From: JAWXCM01 sp034408745
Lineage (GTDB): Bacteria > Acidobacteriota > Terriglobia > Bryobacterales > Bryobacteraceae
Direction: 5' to 3'
DNA: 64,000 bases
Assembly: GCA_034408745.1 (NCBI GenBank)
Contig: JAWXCM010000036.1
Coordinates: 5,083-69,082, forward strand
In this document: one piece after another, positions 8,764 through 17,030 of the stretch
Layout: each line of letters starts with the position of its first letter
Position numbering within the stretch: position 1 is the first letter of the stretch
The notes under the pieces: model-generated
What the model saw: the letters and a program-made list of their open reading frames with translations, nothing else
What the model was told of the DNA's origin: nothing
Database searches by the model: none
Translations under genes and position numbers: made by a program

Positions 8764-8853
8764 CTATTCCTTCCAGTCCACGTTCCTGGGCATAAAGCCC
8801 CAGTACCCACGACCCGTCTGCTGGTAGTCCTTATAGGCCTGCGGATGGGTGTT
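8764..8853 (-). pseudogene. remnant of a gene's C-terminal end (29 residues)
   Basis: Between tadA and the FkbM gene, the minus strand has 29 open codons ending in TAG, bounded upstream by a TGA. The reading is rich in aromatic residues and ends GYWGFMPRNVDWKE, which looks like a real protein tail rather than chance antisense. It has no start codon before its ending Met and no room for a full gene, so it is probably the leftover 3' end of a deleted gene. I do not recognise the family. Confidence 0.35.
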
Positions 8854-8893
8854 TCACCTGCGTTTCCGAACGAATATTAGAAGAGCGATATTG

Positions 8894-10066
8894 ATGCCAC
8901 AGGTTTCCATCTCTGCGCTGCAAGACTGCGTGGAATCACTGTTGGTGACCATGGAGATCCATCACCGCGCGCTGCAGGAGCAGCAGGAGCAGGTTGGGTC
9001 TCTGCGCCAACTGACAGACGGCGCCGGGCATGCTGTTCCGGCAACAACGGGAAGTCCCGAATGGGAAGGACGTCTGGTGCGGGTTAAGAAGGAACTGGTG
9101 GACGTACGCCAGTTGCTGGACATCGGCACGCAGACGCAATCCGAGCTCATCTCGGCAATACAGGCAGTTTCATTGAGGGTTTCTATGTTGAATTCGTCGT
9201 CCCAACGGCAGTTCCGGTTCAGCGACCCACCCGCTCCGGGCATCCCGGGAAGTCCGTCCTCTTGTTATCTGGGGAACAACCGGTTGCTGGTTCGAACTGT
9301 TCACAATTTGAATTTGCTCTGCGATTCCGGCGACTTGATGATGACTCCACCGCTTGCCCTTACCGGCATGTGGGAGTCCGACACGACGGCACTTTTGTTT
9401 CGTTTTCTCAAGCCAGGAATGAAGTTCCTCGATATCGGAGCCAATATTGGCTACTTCACCGTGCTGGGCGCGTCCATCGTGACGCAATCCGGCCGCGTCG
9501 ATGCATTTGAGCCCGACCCTGTCGCGTTCCAGTTGCTGGAGCAAAACACTCGGATGAATCACATCTCACATCACGCGCGGCTTCACAACACCGCGCTGGC
9601 GGATTCGAACGGGCCTCGCAAGTTCCACAGCTTCCAGAAGAATTTCGCGGCTGGAACCTTGTCGGATCTCTCCCCCGAACAGCTGGCCGAATATCGGGAG
9701 CAGCCGACCGAAGCGCGGGTCCAGTGCCGCACGCTCGACGAAGTGTATCGGGACGACGACGTTGTTTTCGACGTGGTGAAACTGAATACCGAAGGCGCCG
9801 AACCTCTGGTATTCGATGGCGGCCGTGAGTTCTTCCGGCGAAACATTCATGACGGGACCGTACTGGCGCTGCACTTCAATCCGCCCGCCATTCACGGGAT
9901 CGGCCGCAAGCCCGCCGACATGCTGGATGCGATTCGCAGCCAGGGATTCCGCGTGTTCCGACGCTCGTCGGCCCAGGAAGTGGAAGAAGTCTGGTCGAAT
10001 TCCTCGATTGACATGTGGTCTCCGGGCGATCTGCTGGTAACGCGCAGCCCGTTCGGGCTTCGATAG
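8894..10066 (+). CDS. FkbM-family SAM-dependent methyltransferase
   Basis: A 390-residue protein. The N-terminal ~120 residues are polar and helical, with a QEQQEQ stretch suggesting a coiled coil. The methyltransferase domain follows: motif I FLDIGANIGYFTVLGA, the acidic loop DAFEPDP and the FkbM-type DVVKLNTEGAE. FkbM enzymes O-methylate sugars or polyketides. The downstream GT4-like gene supports a role in glycan modification. I chose the ATG at 8894; a GTG at 8849 would add 15 residues that overlap the gene remnant. Confidence 0.82.
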   Translation: MPQVSISALQDCVESLLVTMEIHHRALQEQQEQVGSLRQLTDGAGHAVPATTGSPEWEGRLVRVKKELVDVRQLLDIGTQTQSELISAIQAVSLRVSMLNSSSQRQFRFSDPPAPGIPGSPSSCYLGNNRLLVRTVHNLNLLCDSGDLMMTPPLALTGMWESDTTALLFRFLKPGMKFLDIGANIGYFTVLGASIVTQSGRVDAFEPDPVAFQLLEQNTRMNHISHHARLHNTALADSNGPRKFHSFQKNFAAGTLSDLSPEQLAEYREQPTEARVQCRTLDEVYRDDDVVFDVVKLNTEGAEPLVFDGGREFFRRNIHDGTVLALHFNPPAIHGIGRKPADMLDAIRSQGFRVFRRSSAQEVEEVWSNSSIDMWSPGDLLVTRSPFGLR

Positions 10067-10083
10067 TGAGCACGGGTGGAGTA

Positions 10084-11286
10084 ATGAACGTAGCAGTAGT
10101 CAGCTTGACTCCGATAGGTCGGCAGGGGGGATGCCAGCGCTTCACTCTCGACGCCATACAGTCGATCCGCGCCCGCGGTGACCGCTGTGAGGCGTTTGCG
10201 GTGCGGGAATCCGATCCGGCCGGCGAATCCGCTCCGGACCGGCCTGCTCCGGATCGGGCCTTCGTGCATACGTTCGACGCCCATGGAGAGCGGGAACTCG
10301 CGTTCCGGGAAGTTCTCGGTTTGTTGTCTGGTTTCGATGCGGTCTGGGTCCATCAATACCTGGCAAGCGAACTGGTTTTCGACATCCTTGGGGCCGTCCC
10401 GGAATCGTTGTCCCTGCTGCTGACCAATCTGGGCGATGAACGCGTGTTGCCCCAGTTTGAGGAGCGCTACAGGCCGTCGCGCAATCACCGGTTTGTCGAC
10501 GCAGCCGAGTTTCTGTCGGTGTCCGGCCACACCGTCAAGGCAAACAGCATCGTGATCCGTGCTGGGATCTGGTCCGATTTCATGGGATCTACCAACCCTG
10601 TGGAGCGCGAGCCGGGACAGATCTGCACGCTGGACGGAGTGTCCGCGAATGCGGGGCTGGAGACGGCGATTCTGGGGCTGCCTGCGGGCTGCTCGCTGGT
10701 GGTTGTAGGCGCACCGCAACGTGATGCGGCATTCCTGCGCGTAGTAGGCGCAGCGGTTGCCGGGCGCAGGGTGTGCTTTACCGGGAACGTTCCGGAAACG
10801 CGACGTCGCTCTGTGCTGGCCGCGTCGGAAATCCTCGTAGCAGCTCATTTCCCGGTGCAGGCGGAGGGCGGAGCCGATTGTGCCGATCCATTTGCATCGC
10901 TGGTACTGCTGGAAGCGCTCGGCAGCGACACTCTGCCGGTGGCGTCGGACTTCGTGCCTCATCTGGAGCTGATGAACTCCCTCGGCCTCTCCGATTTCGT
11001 CTTCCCGGCGGGTCGCCACGACCTGCTTCGAAATATGATCGATCGCATTCTGGCCATGCCTGTGGAAGAAGTCTCGATGCGCAAGGGAAAGGCTCGAGCA
11101 CGCATCCGCCAGTCCTGGCTGTGGGACGACTACTGGTTCCGGGTTCGCCAGGCACTGCGTCTGGACAACATGGAGCCGGAGAAAAGTGACTTTGAATTAC
11201 GGTCGTCAGTGCGGGGCGTTCGGTCGGCAGCCGCGGGTTATTCGGTCGGCGGTCACACTCTGAACTGGAAGGCTTTTCAGTTTTGA
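10084..11286 (+). CDS. GT4-like glycosyltransferase family protein
   Basis: A 400-residue protein with a two-Rossmann layout. The N-terminus MNVAVVSLTPIGRQGGCQRF resembles a GT-B acceptor domain. The second half has SLVVVGAP, RRVCFTGNVPETRRRSVLAAS and a DPFASLVLLEALGS segment in the position of the GT4 E-x7-E nucleotide-sugar motif, though the first Glu is not conserved. GGTGGAG sits just ahead of the ATG at 10084, 17 nt after the FkbM methyltransferase stop, so the two are an operon. Whether it is catalytically active is uncertain. Confidence 0.6.
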   Translation: MNVAVVSLTPIGRQGGCQRFTLDAIQSIRARGDRCEAFAVRESDPAGESAPDRPAPDRAFVHTFDAHGERELAFREVLGLLSGFDAVWVHQYLASELVFDILGAVPESLSLLLTNLGDERVLPQFEERYRPSRNHRFVDAAEFLSVSGHTVKANSIVIRAGIWSDFMGSTNPVEREPGQICTLDGVSANAGLETAILGLPAGCSLVVVGAPQRDAAFLRVVGAAVAGRRVCFTGNVPETRRRSVLAASEILVAAHFPVQAEGGADCADPFASLVLLEALGSDTLPVASDFVPHLELMNSLGLSDFVFPAGRHDLLRNMIDRILAMPVEEVSMRKGKARARIRQSWLWDDYWFRVRQALRLDNMEPEKSDFELRSSVRGVRSAAAGYSVGGHTLNWKAFQF

Positions 11287-11338
11287 ATTGATGAATTTCT
11301 CAACACAGCACTGAACATAGTCGGATTTCCCCACACAA

Positions 11339-11399
11339 GGATGCTATCCTGAAGGTGGCAGAAAACCTCGCGTTGCACTACTTAAGCGGGGAGACTCCG
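11339..11399 (+). promoter_or_regulatory. putative promoter and leader of the transcarboxylase operon
   Basis: GGATGCTATCCTGA (11339-11352) repeats exactly the sequence before the amidohydrolase at 1114. TATCCT at 11345-11350 would be the -10, putting transcription start near 11357 and leaving a leader of about 43 nt. The leader ends with a GGGGAG Shine-Dalgarno sequence 8 nt before the ATG at 11400. No good -35 is seen. Confidence 0.4.
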
Positions 11400-12914
11400 A
11401 TGCCGAAAAAAATAGACGTCACCGAACTCATCCTGCGCGACGCTCATCAAAGTTTGATGGCCACTCGCATGGCGATGGAGGACATGATCCCCGCTTGCGA
11501 GGATCTGGACAAAGCTGGTTACTGGTCTCTGGAATGCTGGGGAGGCGCGACTTTCGATTCGTGCATTCGTTTCCTGAACGAAGATCCCTGGGAGCGGTTG
11601 CGCACATTTCGGAAACTTTTACCAAATTCGCGCCTGCAGATGTTGCTCCGTGGGCAGAACCTCCTCGGCTACAGACATTATGAAGATACCGTTGTCGACC
11701 GCTTTGTTGAAAAAGCGGCCGAGAATGGAATGGATGTTTTCCGCGTATTCGATGCGCTGAACGACATCAGAAACGTCCGCCGCGCTCTGCAGGCCGTCAA
11801 GCGCACGGGCAAACACGCACAGGGCACTATCTGCTACACGGTCAGTCCCTTGCACACCGTCACCGGCTTTGTGGAGATGGCGGAGCAGCTGGTGGAACTG
11901 GGCTGCGACAGTATCTGTATCAAGGACATGGCGGCATTGCTGAAGCCCCAGCCTGCTTACGAAATCGTGAAAGCGATTAAGGACGCCTGCGGTGAGCAAA
12001 CACGGGTTCACGTTCACGTGCACTCGACTACCGGCGTCACTCTGGTCAGTCTGATGAAGGCGATTGAAGCCGGCGCCGATGCCGTCGACACCGCCATCAG
12101 TTCCCTCAGCATGGGCCCGGGACACAACCCGACCGAAAGCTTCATTGAAATGCTGGAAGGGACGGGATTTTCGACGGATCTCGACATGCAACGCATTCTG
12201 CGCGTCCGCGACTATTTCGCGAAAGTGCGGCCGAGATATCGGGAATTCCTCACCAATATCACCAGTGTGGAGACTGAGATTTTCCAGAGCCAGATCCCTG
12301 GCGGCATGATCTCCAACATGGAGAGCCAGCTGAAACAGCAGGGTGCGGGCGACCGTCTCCGCGAAGTTCTCCTCGAAGTTCCCAACGTCCGCAAGGTCGC
12401 CGGCTATCCACCGCTGGTAACTCCTTCCAGCCAGATCGTCGGCACGCAGGCCGTGTTCAACGTCATGATGGGCCAGTATAAGGTCCTGACGGGCGAGTTT
12501 GCCGATCTGATGCTCGGCTATTATGGCAGCACCCTTGGGCCTCGCGATCAGAAGGTCATTGAACAGGCTCAGCTTCAGGCAAAGAAACCGCCGACCAACA
12601 GCCGGCCGGCCGATCACCTGAAGCCCGAGTGGGAAAATCTTCGTTCCGCCGCAATTGCCCAGAAGGGCTGCAACGGCACCGACGAGGACGTGCTCACCTA
12701 CTCCATGTTTCCCCAGGTAGCTCAGAAGTTCTTTGGCACGCGTCACGAAGGCCCGAAGAACCTGGGTAAAGATCCCGATGCGCAGCAGCCCGCCGCGGCT
12801 ACTCCTGCGCCGGCAGCCTCCGATTCCGGCTCCGGCCCCGTGCGCACCACTATCACTTATGACGTGGTCCTGAACGGCAAGACGACGAAAGTCACAGTCT
12901 CGCCGGTTCAGTAA
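11400..12914 (+). CDS. methylmalonyl-CoA:pyruvate transcarboxylase 5S subunit (carboxyltransferase, pyruvate side)
   Basis: This subunit moves carboxylate between oxaloacetate/pyruvate and biotin. The 504-residue protein matches the Propionibacterium 5S subunit nearly throughout: ELILRDAHQSLMATRMAMEDM, SLECWGGATFDSCIRFLNED, LLRGQNLLGYRHY and SQIPGGMLSNMESQL-type blocks. Metal ligands of the TIM barrel are visible: Asp in LRDAHQS, the carbamylated Lys in IKDMAALLKPQP, and the HxH pair in HVHSTTG. The post-barrel PYC-like domain follows, then an Ala/Pro linker and a short C-terminal beta segment. No biotin domain is fused, as expected when a separate 1.3S exists. First gene of the operon. Confidence 0.93.
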   Translation: MPKKIDVTELILRDAHQSLMATRMAMEDMIPACEDLDKAGYWSLECWGGATFDSCIRFLNEDPWERLRTFRKLLPNSRLQMLLRGQNLLGYRHYEDTVVDRFVEKAAENGMDVFRVFDALNDIRNVRRALQAVKRTGKHAQGTICYTVSPLHTVTGFVEMAEQLVELGCDSICIKDMAALLKPQPAYEIVKAIKDACGEQTRVHVHVHSTTGVTLVSLMKAIEAGADAVDTAISSLSMGPGHNPTESFIEMLEGTGFSTDLDMQRILRVRDYFAKVRPRYREFLTNITSVETEIFQSQIPGGMISNMESQLKQQGAGDRLREVLLEVPNVRKVAGYPPLVTPSSQIVGTQAVFNVMMGQYKVLTGEFADLMLGYYGSTLGPRDQKVIEQAQLQAKKPPTNSRPADHLKPEWENLRSAAIAQKGCNGTDEDVLTYSMFPQVAQKFFGTRHEGPKNLGKDPDAQQPAAATPAPAASDSGSGPVRTTITYDVVLNGKTTKVTVSPVQ

Positions 12915-12991
12915 CCCGTTCAACAACAAGGGGCGCGCGTCTGTTGCGCCTCATCAGTCAAGACTCAGCAACAGCACCAGGGGTGTACTCA

Positions 12992-14542
12992 ATGTCAGCC
13001 TCCATGGAGGAAAGAGTCCAGCAGCTTCGGGACAAACGCGAGCAGGTGAAACTGGGCGGCGGTGCCGACAAGCTCGACAAACAGCGCGCTTCAGGAAAAC
13101 TCACAGCCCGCGAGCGAGTAGAGGCGCTGGTTGACCCGGACAGCTTTCAGGAAACCGGGCTATTTGCACAACATCGCGCCACGTTATTCGGGATGGCCGG
13201 TAAGGACATGCCCGCCGACGGCGTCGTTACCGGATCCGCGGCGGTAGGCGGACGTCTGGTCCATCTGGCCAGTCAGGACTTCACCGTTGCCGGTGGCTCG
13301 GCCGGCGAACTGCATTCGATTAAGGTATCGGAAGTAATGCAGCAGGCGCTGAAAACGGGCACGCCGTTCGTGTTCGTCAACGATTCGGGAGGCGCGCGCG
13401 TGCAGGAGGGCATCGATTCCCTGTCCGGCTACGCTAAGGTGTTCTATTCGAACGTCATGCTGTCGGGCGCAGTGCCGCAGGTAGCTCTGATCTGCGGTCC
13501 CTGCGCGGGTGGCGCGGCGTACTCGCCGGCCCTCACGGACTTCATTATTCAGACCCGCCAGGCGCAGATGTTCATCACCGGACCCTCTGTCATCAAGCAG
13601 GTTACGGGCGAGACGATTACGGCCGATGAGCTCGGCGGACCCGACGCGCACATGGTGCACTCGGGCGTCATCCACTTCATCGCCAGCGATGACAAAGAGG
13701 CGATTCTCATCTGCCAGAAGCTCCTCAGTTTTCTGCCATCGAACAACCTCGAAGATCCGCCGTACATCGACGGCAAGTATGACGTGGACTCCGATGCTTC
13801 GCTCAACGGCATCGTGCCTGTGGACGGCAAGCAGGCATATGATGTGCGCGAAGTGCTCAGCCGCGTGATCGACAATGCCGATTTTCTGGAAGTGCAGGCT
13901 GGCTTTGCTCCGAACATCGTCATCGGCTTCGCCCGGGTGACCGGGCGCACGGTCGGAATCATCGCGAATCAGCCCGCGGTGAATGCCGGCGTGCTCGACA
14001 TTAACGCCTCCAGCAAGGCTGCCCGCTTCATCCGGTTCTGTAACGCCTTTAATATCGCGCTGGTCACGTTCGTCGACGTTCCGGGCTTCCTTCCCGGGGT
14101 CGAGCAGGAATACGGCGGCATCATCCGACACGGCGCCAAGCTGCTGTTTGCGTACTCGGCCGCCACGGTGCCGAAAGTCACCATCATTCTGCGCAAAGCT
14201 TACGGCGGCGCCTACATCGCCATGTGCGCCAAGGACCTCGGAGCCGACCGCGCTTTCGCGTGGCCGACTGCCGAAATCGCAGTCATGGGCGCGGAAGGCG
14301 CAGCGGAAATCGTGTTCCGCCAGGAAATTGCCAAAGCGGAAGACAAGCCCGCCAAACGCAAGGAAATGATCGCGAATTATCGCGAGGCCTTCTCCAATCC
14401 GTACGTCGCCGCCGGCCGCAGGCTTGTCGACGATGTCATCGAGCCGGCTCAAACGCGCAAGTACATCGCGCAGTCGCTCGAGTATCTGTCGACCAAGCGC
14501 GAGCTTCGCCCGGCCAAGAAACATGGCCTGATGCCGCTGTAG
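12992..14542 (+). CDS. methylmalonyl-CoA:pyruvate transcarboxylase 12S subunit (CoA side)
   Basis: This subunit moves carboxylate between methylmalonyl-CoA/propionyl-CoA and biotin. The 516-residue protein has two crotonase-fold halves with oxyanion-hole segments at GPCAGGAAYSPALTDF and LRKAYGGAYIAMCAKDLGAD. The close match to the Propionibacterium 12S subunit runs from MEERVQQL to the terminal TKRELRPAKKHG. Related PCC/MMD beta subunits look alike, but the neighbouring 5S and the absence of a biotin carboxylase point to transcarboxylase. I chose the ATG at 12992 (AGGGG upstream) over a TTG at 12944. A 77-nt gap separates it from 5S. Confidence 0.92.
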   Translation: MSASMEERVQQLRDKREQVKLGGGADKLDKQRASGKLTARERVEALVDPDSFQETGLFAQHRATLFGMAGKDMPADGVVTGSAAVGGRLVHLASQDFTVAGGSAGELHSIKVSEVMQQALKTGTPFVFVNDSGGARVQEGIDSLSGYAKVFYSNVMLSGAVPQVALICGPCAGGAAYSPALTDFIIQTRQAQMFITGPSVIKQVTGETITADELGGPDAHMVHSGVIHFIASDDKEAILICQKLLSFLPSNNLEDPPYIDGKYDVDSDASLNGIVPVDGKQAYDVREVLSRVIDNADFLEVQAGFAPNIVIGFARVTGRTVGIIANQPAVNAGVLDINASSKAARFIRFCNAFNIALVTFVDVPGFLPGVEQEYGGIIRHGAKLLFAYSAATVPKVTIILRKAYGGAYIAMCAKDLGADRAFAWPTAEIAVMGAEGAAEIVFRQEIAKAEDKPAKRKEMIANYREAFSNPYVAAGRRLVDDVIEPAQTRKYIAQSLEYLSTKRELRPAKKHGLMPL

Positions 14543-14553
14543 AGGGGAACACC

Positions 14554-14889
14554 ATGAGTGCTCTTGCAACGGAACCCAATGCCGCTTTGATTGAAGAACT
14601 GCGGAAGCAGATTGAGGCCCTCAGCGCGCGGCTCGAGAAGCTGGAGCAGCAGCCCGCAGCCGCTGCTCCGGTGTCCACTCCCGCTCCTCCGGCTGCCGCC
14701 GCTGTCGGGCAGTCTCAGCCCCAGGTGGAAGAGATCTCCGCCGAAACACTGCTGGTGATCTCAGCCGCTGTCGCGGCGTTCCTTGGTGAACGCGGACATA
14801 TCCGGGCGGTACGTCTGGTGGGTTCGGCCCGCTGGGCGCAGGAAGGACGAGTCAGCATCCAGGCGTCGCACCGCCTGAACAGGACGTGA
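14554..14889 (+). CDS. small coiled-coil protein of the transcarboxylase operon
   Basis: A 111-residue protein in three parts: an N-terminal helix with heptad character (ALIEELRKQIEALSARLEKL), an Ala/Pro-rich linker (about 38-60), and a compact C-terminal domain ending RWAQEGRVSIQASHRL. It lies 11 nt after 12S and 6 nt before 1.3S. Small proteins of this general plan accompany acyl-CoA carboxylases and decarboxylases in several phyla, where they help assembly. The hydrophobic stretch near 68-78 is too short for a clear membrane span. A structural fourth subunit is my inference. Confidence 0.7.
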   Translation: MSALATEPNAALIEELRKQIEALSARLEKLEQQPAAAAPVSTPAPPAAAAVGQSQPQVEEISAETLLVISAAVAAFLGERGHIRAVRLVGSARWAQEGRVSIQASHRLNRT

Positions 14890-14895
14890 CCGAAA

Positions 14896-15279
14896 GTGAA
14901 ACTGAAAATCACCGTCGAATCCAAAACATACGAAGTGGAAGTCGAGGTGGCGGAGCCGGAAGTTCACGCTCCGCCGGTCTACTCCTTCCAGTCCTCTGCC
15001 GCCGTCCGCGTGCCCGCCGCCGTGCCGCACGCTCCCGTTCCGGGTGCCAACGAGAACGTCAATGAAGACAAGGTGTGCCGCAGTCCCATCGCCGGCATCG
15101 TGGTGAAAGTCGCCGCGCAGCCCGGTCAGCAGATCCAGACTGGCGACACGCTGATGGTGCTGGAAGCCATGAAGATGGAAACCGCCATCACAGCTCCTGT
15201 CAGCGGAAAGATTGCGAAGATCAACGTGAATCAGGGCGACGCTGTCAAGGGCGGCCAGATTCTCGTGGAGTTCGAATAA
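14896..15279 (+). CDS. transcarboxylase 1.3S biotin carrier subunit
   Basis: A 127-residue biotinyl carrier. The biotin-accepting Lys93 lies in EAMKMET, 34 residues from the C-terminus as usual. The N-terminus MKLKITVESKTYEVEVEV matches the 1.3S beta segment that docks to 12S and 5S. A Pro/Val/Ala linker (about 25-55) joins the two. The start is GTG at 14896. The final TAA overlaps the epimerase ATG by one base. The biotin ligase must be encoded elsewhere. Confidence 0.93.
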   Translation: MKLKITVESKTYEVEVEVAEPEVHAPPVYSFQSSAAVRVPAAVPHAPVPGANENVNEDKVCRSPIAGIVVKVAAQPGQQIQTGDTLMVLEAMKMETAITAPVSGKIAKINVNQGDAVKGGQILVEFE

Positions 15280-15761
15280 TGGACAACGCCGAACTACAAA
15301 CCGTCCCCGGGTTTCTGTTTTTCGACCATGTGGCGATCGCTGTCGCGCAGGGTCAGCTGGAAGCCCACGTGGATGCTTACAAGGCGCTCGGGTTTACGGA
15401 ACTGCATCGGGAAGACGTGCTCGGCAAGGACCAGGTTCGCGAGGTGCTGCTGCAGGTAGGCGGCGGCCCGAATCTGGTGCAGTTACTGGAGCCGCTGAGC
15501 GCCGAATCGCCGGTCGCGAAGCAGCTCGAAAAGAATGGCGGACGCGGCGGGTTCGCTCATGTCGCATTCCGCGTTGTCGATATCCAGGCGGCGTTCGATC
15601 ACATGAAGTCGGCTGGATTCAACATCATTGATGCGGCTCCGCGGCCCGGTTCGCGCGGGACTACGGTATTCTTCGTCCATCCGAAGACCACCGCGACGGC
15701 CGCGTTCGGGTATCTGATCGAGGTAGTTCAGGAAGGAAAATCCGATGCAGGCCACAAGTGA
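15279..15761 (+). CDS. mce: methylmalonyl-CoA epimerase
   Basis: Interconverts (2R)- and (2S)-methylmalonyl-CoA, linking transcarboxylase to mutase. The 160-residue protein shows two VOC-fold beta-alpha-beta-beta-beta units. Metal ligands are recognisable as His in FFDHVAIAV, His in GFAHVAFRV and Glu in YLIEVVQ. The TAATG junction with the carrier gene and a 17-nt overlap with mutA imply translational coupling. The N-terminus is about 10 residues longer than the archetype. Confidence 0.92.
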   Translation: MDNAELQTVPGFLFFDHVAIAVAQGQLEAHVDAYKALGFTELHREDVLGKDQVREVLLQVGGGPNLVQLLEPLSAESPVAKQLEKNGGRGGFAHVAFRVVDIQAAFDHMKSAGFNIIDAAPRPGSRGTTVFFVHPKTTATAAFGYLIEVVQEGKSDAGHK

Positions 15762-17028
15762 TTTACCTGGCGAAGCACTTCGGCTGGCCGAGGAGTTTCC
15801 ACCCGTGTCTACAGAAGCCTGGGAGGCGGTCATCAAGGCCGACCTCGCAGGCGCCGATTACGACAAGAAGCTGGTTTGGAATACTGAAGAGGGGATCGCG
15901 GTTCGCCCTTACTATCGCGCCGATGATGTCCAGCCGCGCCCCGCGCTGCTGATCGGCGCGGCAAAGCCGGACGTGCTCATTGATGCCGCGCGGTTCGCGG
16001 AGAACGGTGGGACCACGGTCCAGGAGCTCGGCTACGGGATCGGTGAAGGGCTGCGGAAGCGTGCCTCGGGCGTGGGTTCAATTGGCTTCGTTTTGTCTGT
16101 TGGCTCGAACTTCTTTTTCGAGATTGCGAAGCTTCGCGCGGCCCGGATCCTGTGGGCTGAAGCTACTGGCGAGCCGGTTTGGATCGAAGCTCGCACCTCG
16201 CTGTCCAACAAATCGATCTACGCGCCGTATACGAATTTGCTGCGGACCACAACCGAAGCCATGTCGGCACGCATTGGCGGAGCCGACGCTCTGCAGGTTG
16301 TTGCGTTTGGGTTTACCGAACGGCTGGCGCGCAATGTGGACCGGATCATCGCTGAAGAGGCGCACCTCAACGACACGCTCGACCCTGCAGCCGGCGCGTA
16401 TTACGTAGAGGTGCTGACCGATTCCATCGCTGCTGAAGCTCGCAAACTGTTCGACGCCACGCCGGAGTCCATCGACCAGGCCATCGCTGCCTCACGTGTG
16501 GCGAAAGAAAAGGCAATCGCTTCGCGCCGCAAAGTGATGGTCGGCGTCAATAACTATCCCGACATCGGCGAGACGCTGGTGGGCGACGAATACCCGGTGC
16601 CGTCTGACGTCTGGCGCGCGGCTGCTGTGTTTGAGCAGATCCGACTGCGGTCGGACCGTCATGCTGCGAAAACCGGCAAGCGGCCCACCGTTCTGCTGCT
16701 GCAGCGCGGTGATCTGAAGATGCGGCAAGCCCGGGCACAGTTCATTCAGAATTTCTTCGGCTGCGGTGGCTTCGCCATCGTCGAGGCCGATCACCTGGAA
16801 GGCAGCCCGGATCTTATAGTCCTGTGCAGCTCGGATCCCGAGTATCCGGCGCTGGCGCAGGAGATCTGCCCGCAGGCGAAACAGCCTGTGGTCGTTGCGG
16901 GTAACCCGAAGGATCAGATGGACGTGCTGAACGCGGCCGGTGTCGCAGGCTACGTGCACGTGCTGTCGAACGCGGTCGAAACGCTGAAGTACTGGCAGGA
17001 CAAGCTCAACATCGGAGTGGAGGTTTAA
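15745..17028 (+). CDS. mutA: methylmalonyl-CoA mutase small (beta) subunit, compact form
   Basis: The non-catalytic partner of MutB. At 427 residues it is far shorter than the ~620-640-residue archetype. The N-terminal PPVSTEAWEAVIKADLAGADYDKKLVWNT-type region (split here as family motif) is kept, then the first half of the TIM barrel is skipped and the reading resumes at ARFAENGGTTVQELGYGIGEG. The C-terminal Rossmann domain lacks the DxHxxG cobalamin motif, as expected for a small subunit. AGGAAGG precedes the ATG at 15745. Similar short small subunits are known in other phyla, so this is probably natural rather than damaged. Confidence 0.85.
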   Translation: MQATSDLPGEALRLAEEFPPVSTEAWEAVIKADLAGADYDKKLVWNTEEGIAVRPYYRADDVQPRPALLIGAAKPDVLIDAARFAENGGTTVQELGYGIGEGLRKRASGVGSIGFVLSVGSNFFFEIAKLRAARILWAEATGEPVWIEARTSLSNKSIYAPYTNLLRTTTEAMSARIGGADALQVVAFGFTERLARNVDRIIAEEAHLNDTLDPAAGAYYVEVLTDSIAAEARKLFDATPESIDQAIAASRVAKEKAIASRRKVMVGVNNYPDIGETLVGDEYPVPSDVWRAAAVFEQIRLRSDRHAAKTGKRPTVLLLQRGDLKMRQARAQFIQNFFGCGGFAIVEADHLEGSPDLIVLCSSDPEYPALAQEICPQAKQPVVVAGNPKDQMDVLNAAGVAGYVHVLSNAVETLKYWQDKLNIGVEV

Positions 17029-17030
17029 AC

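Noticed and set aside
12992..14542. 12S protein as propionyl-CoA carboxylase beta subunit
   Set aside because: No biotin carboxylase or PccA is nearby, while a 5S homolog and a 1.3S-type carrier flank it; the transcarboxylase reading explains all three.
13184..14569. 461-codon minus-strand open frame under the 12S gene
   Set aside because: Antisense shadow of a strongly conserved carboxyltransferase; no domain, signal or start context.
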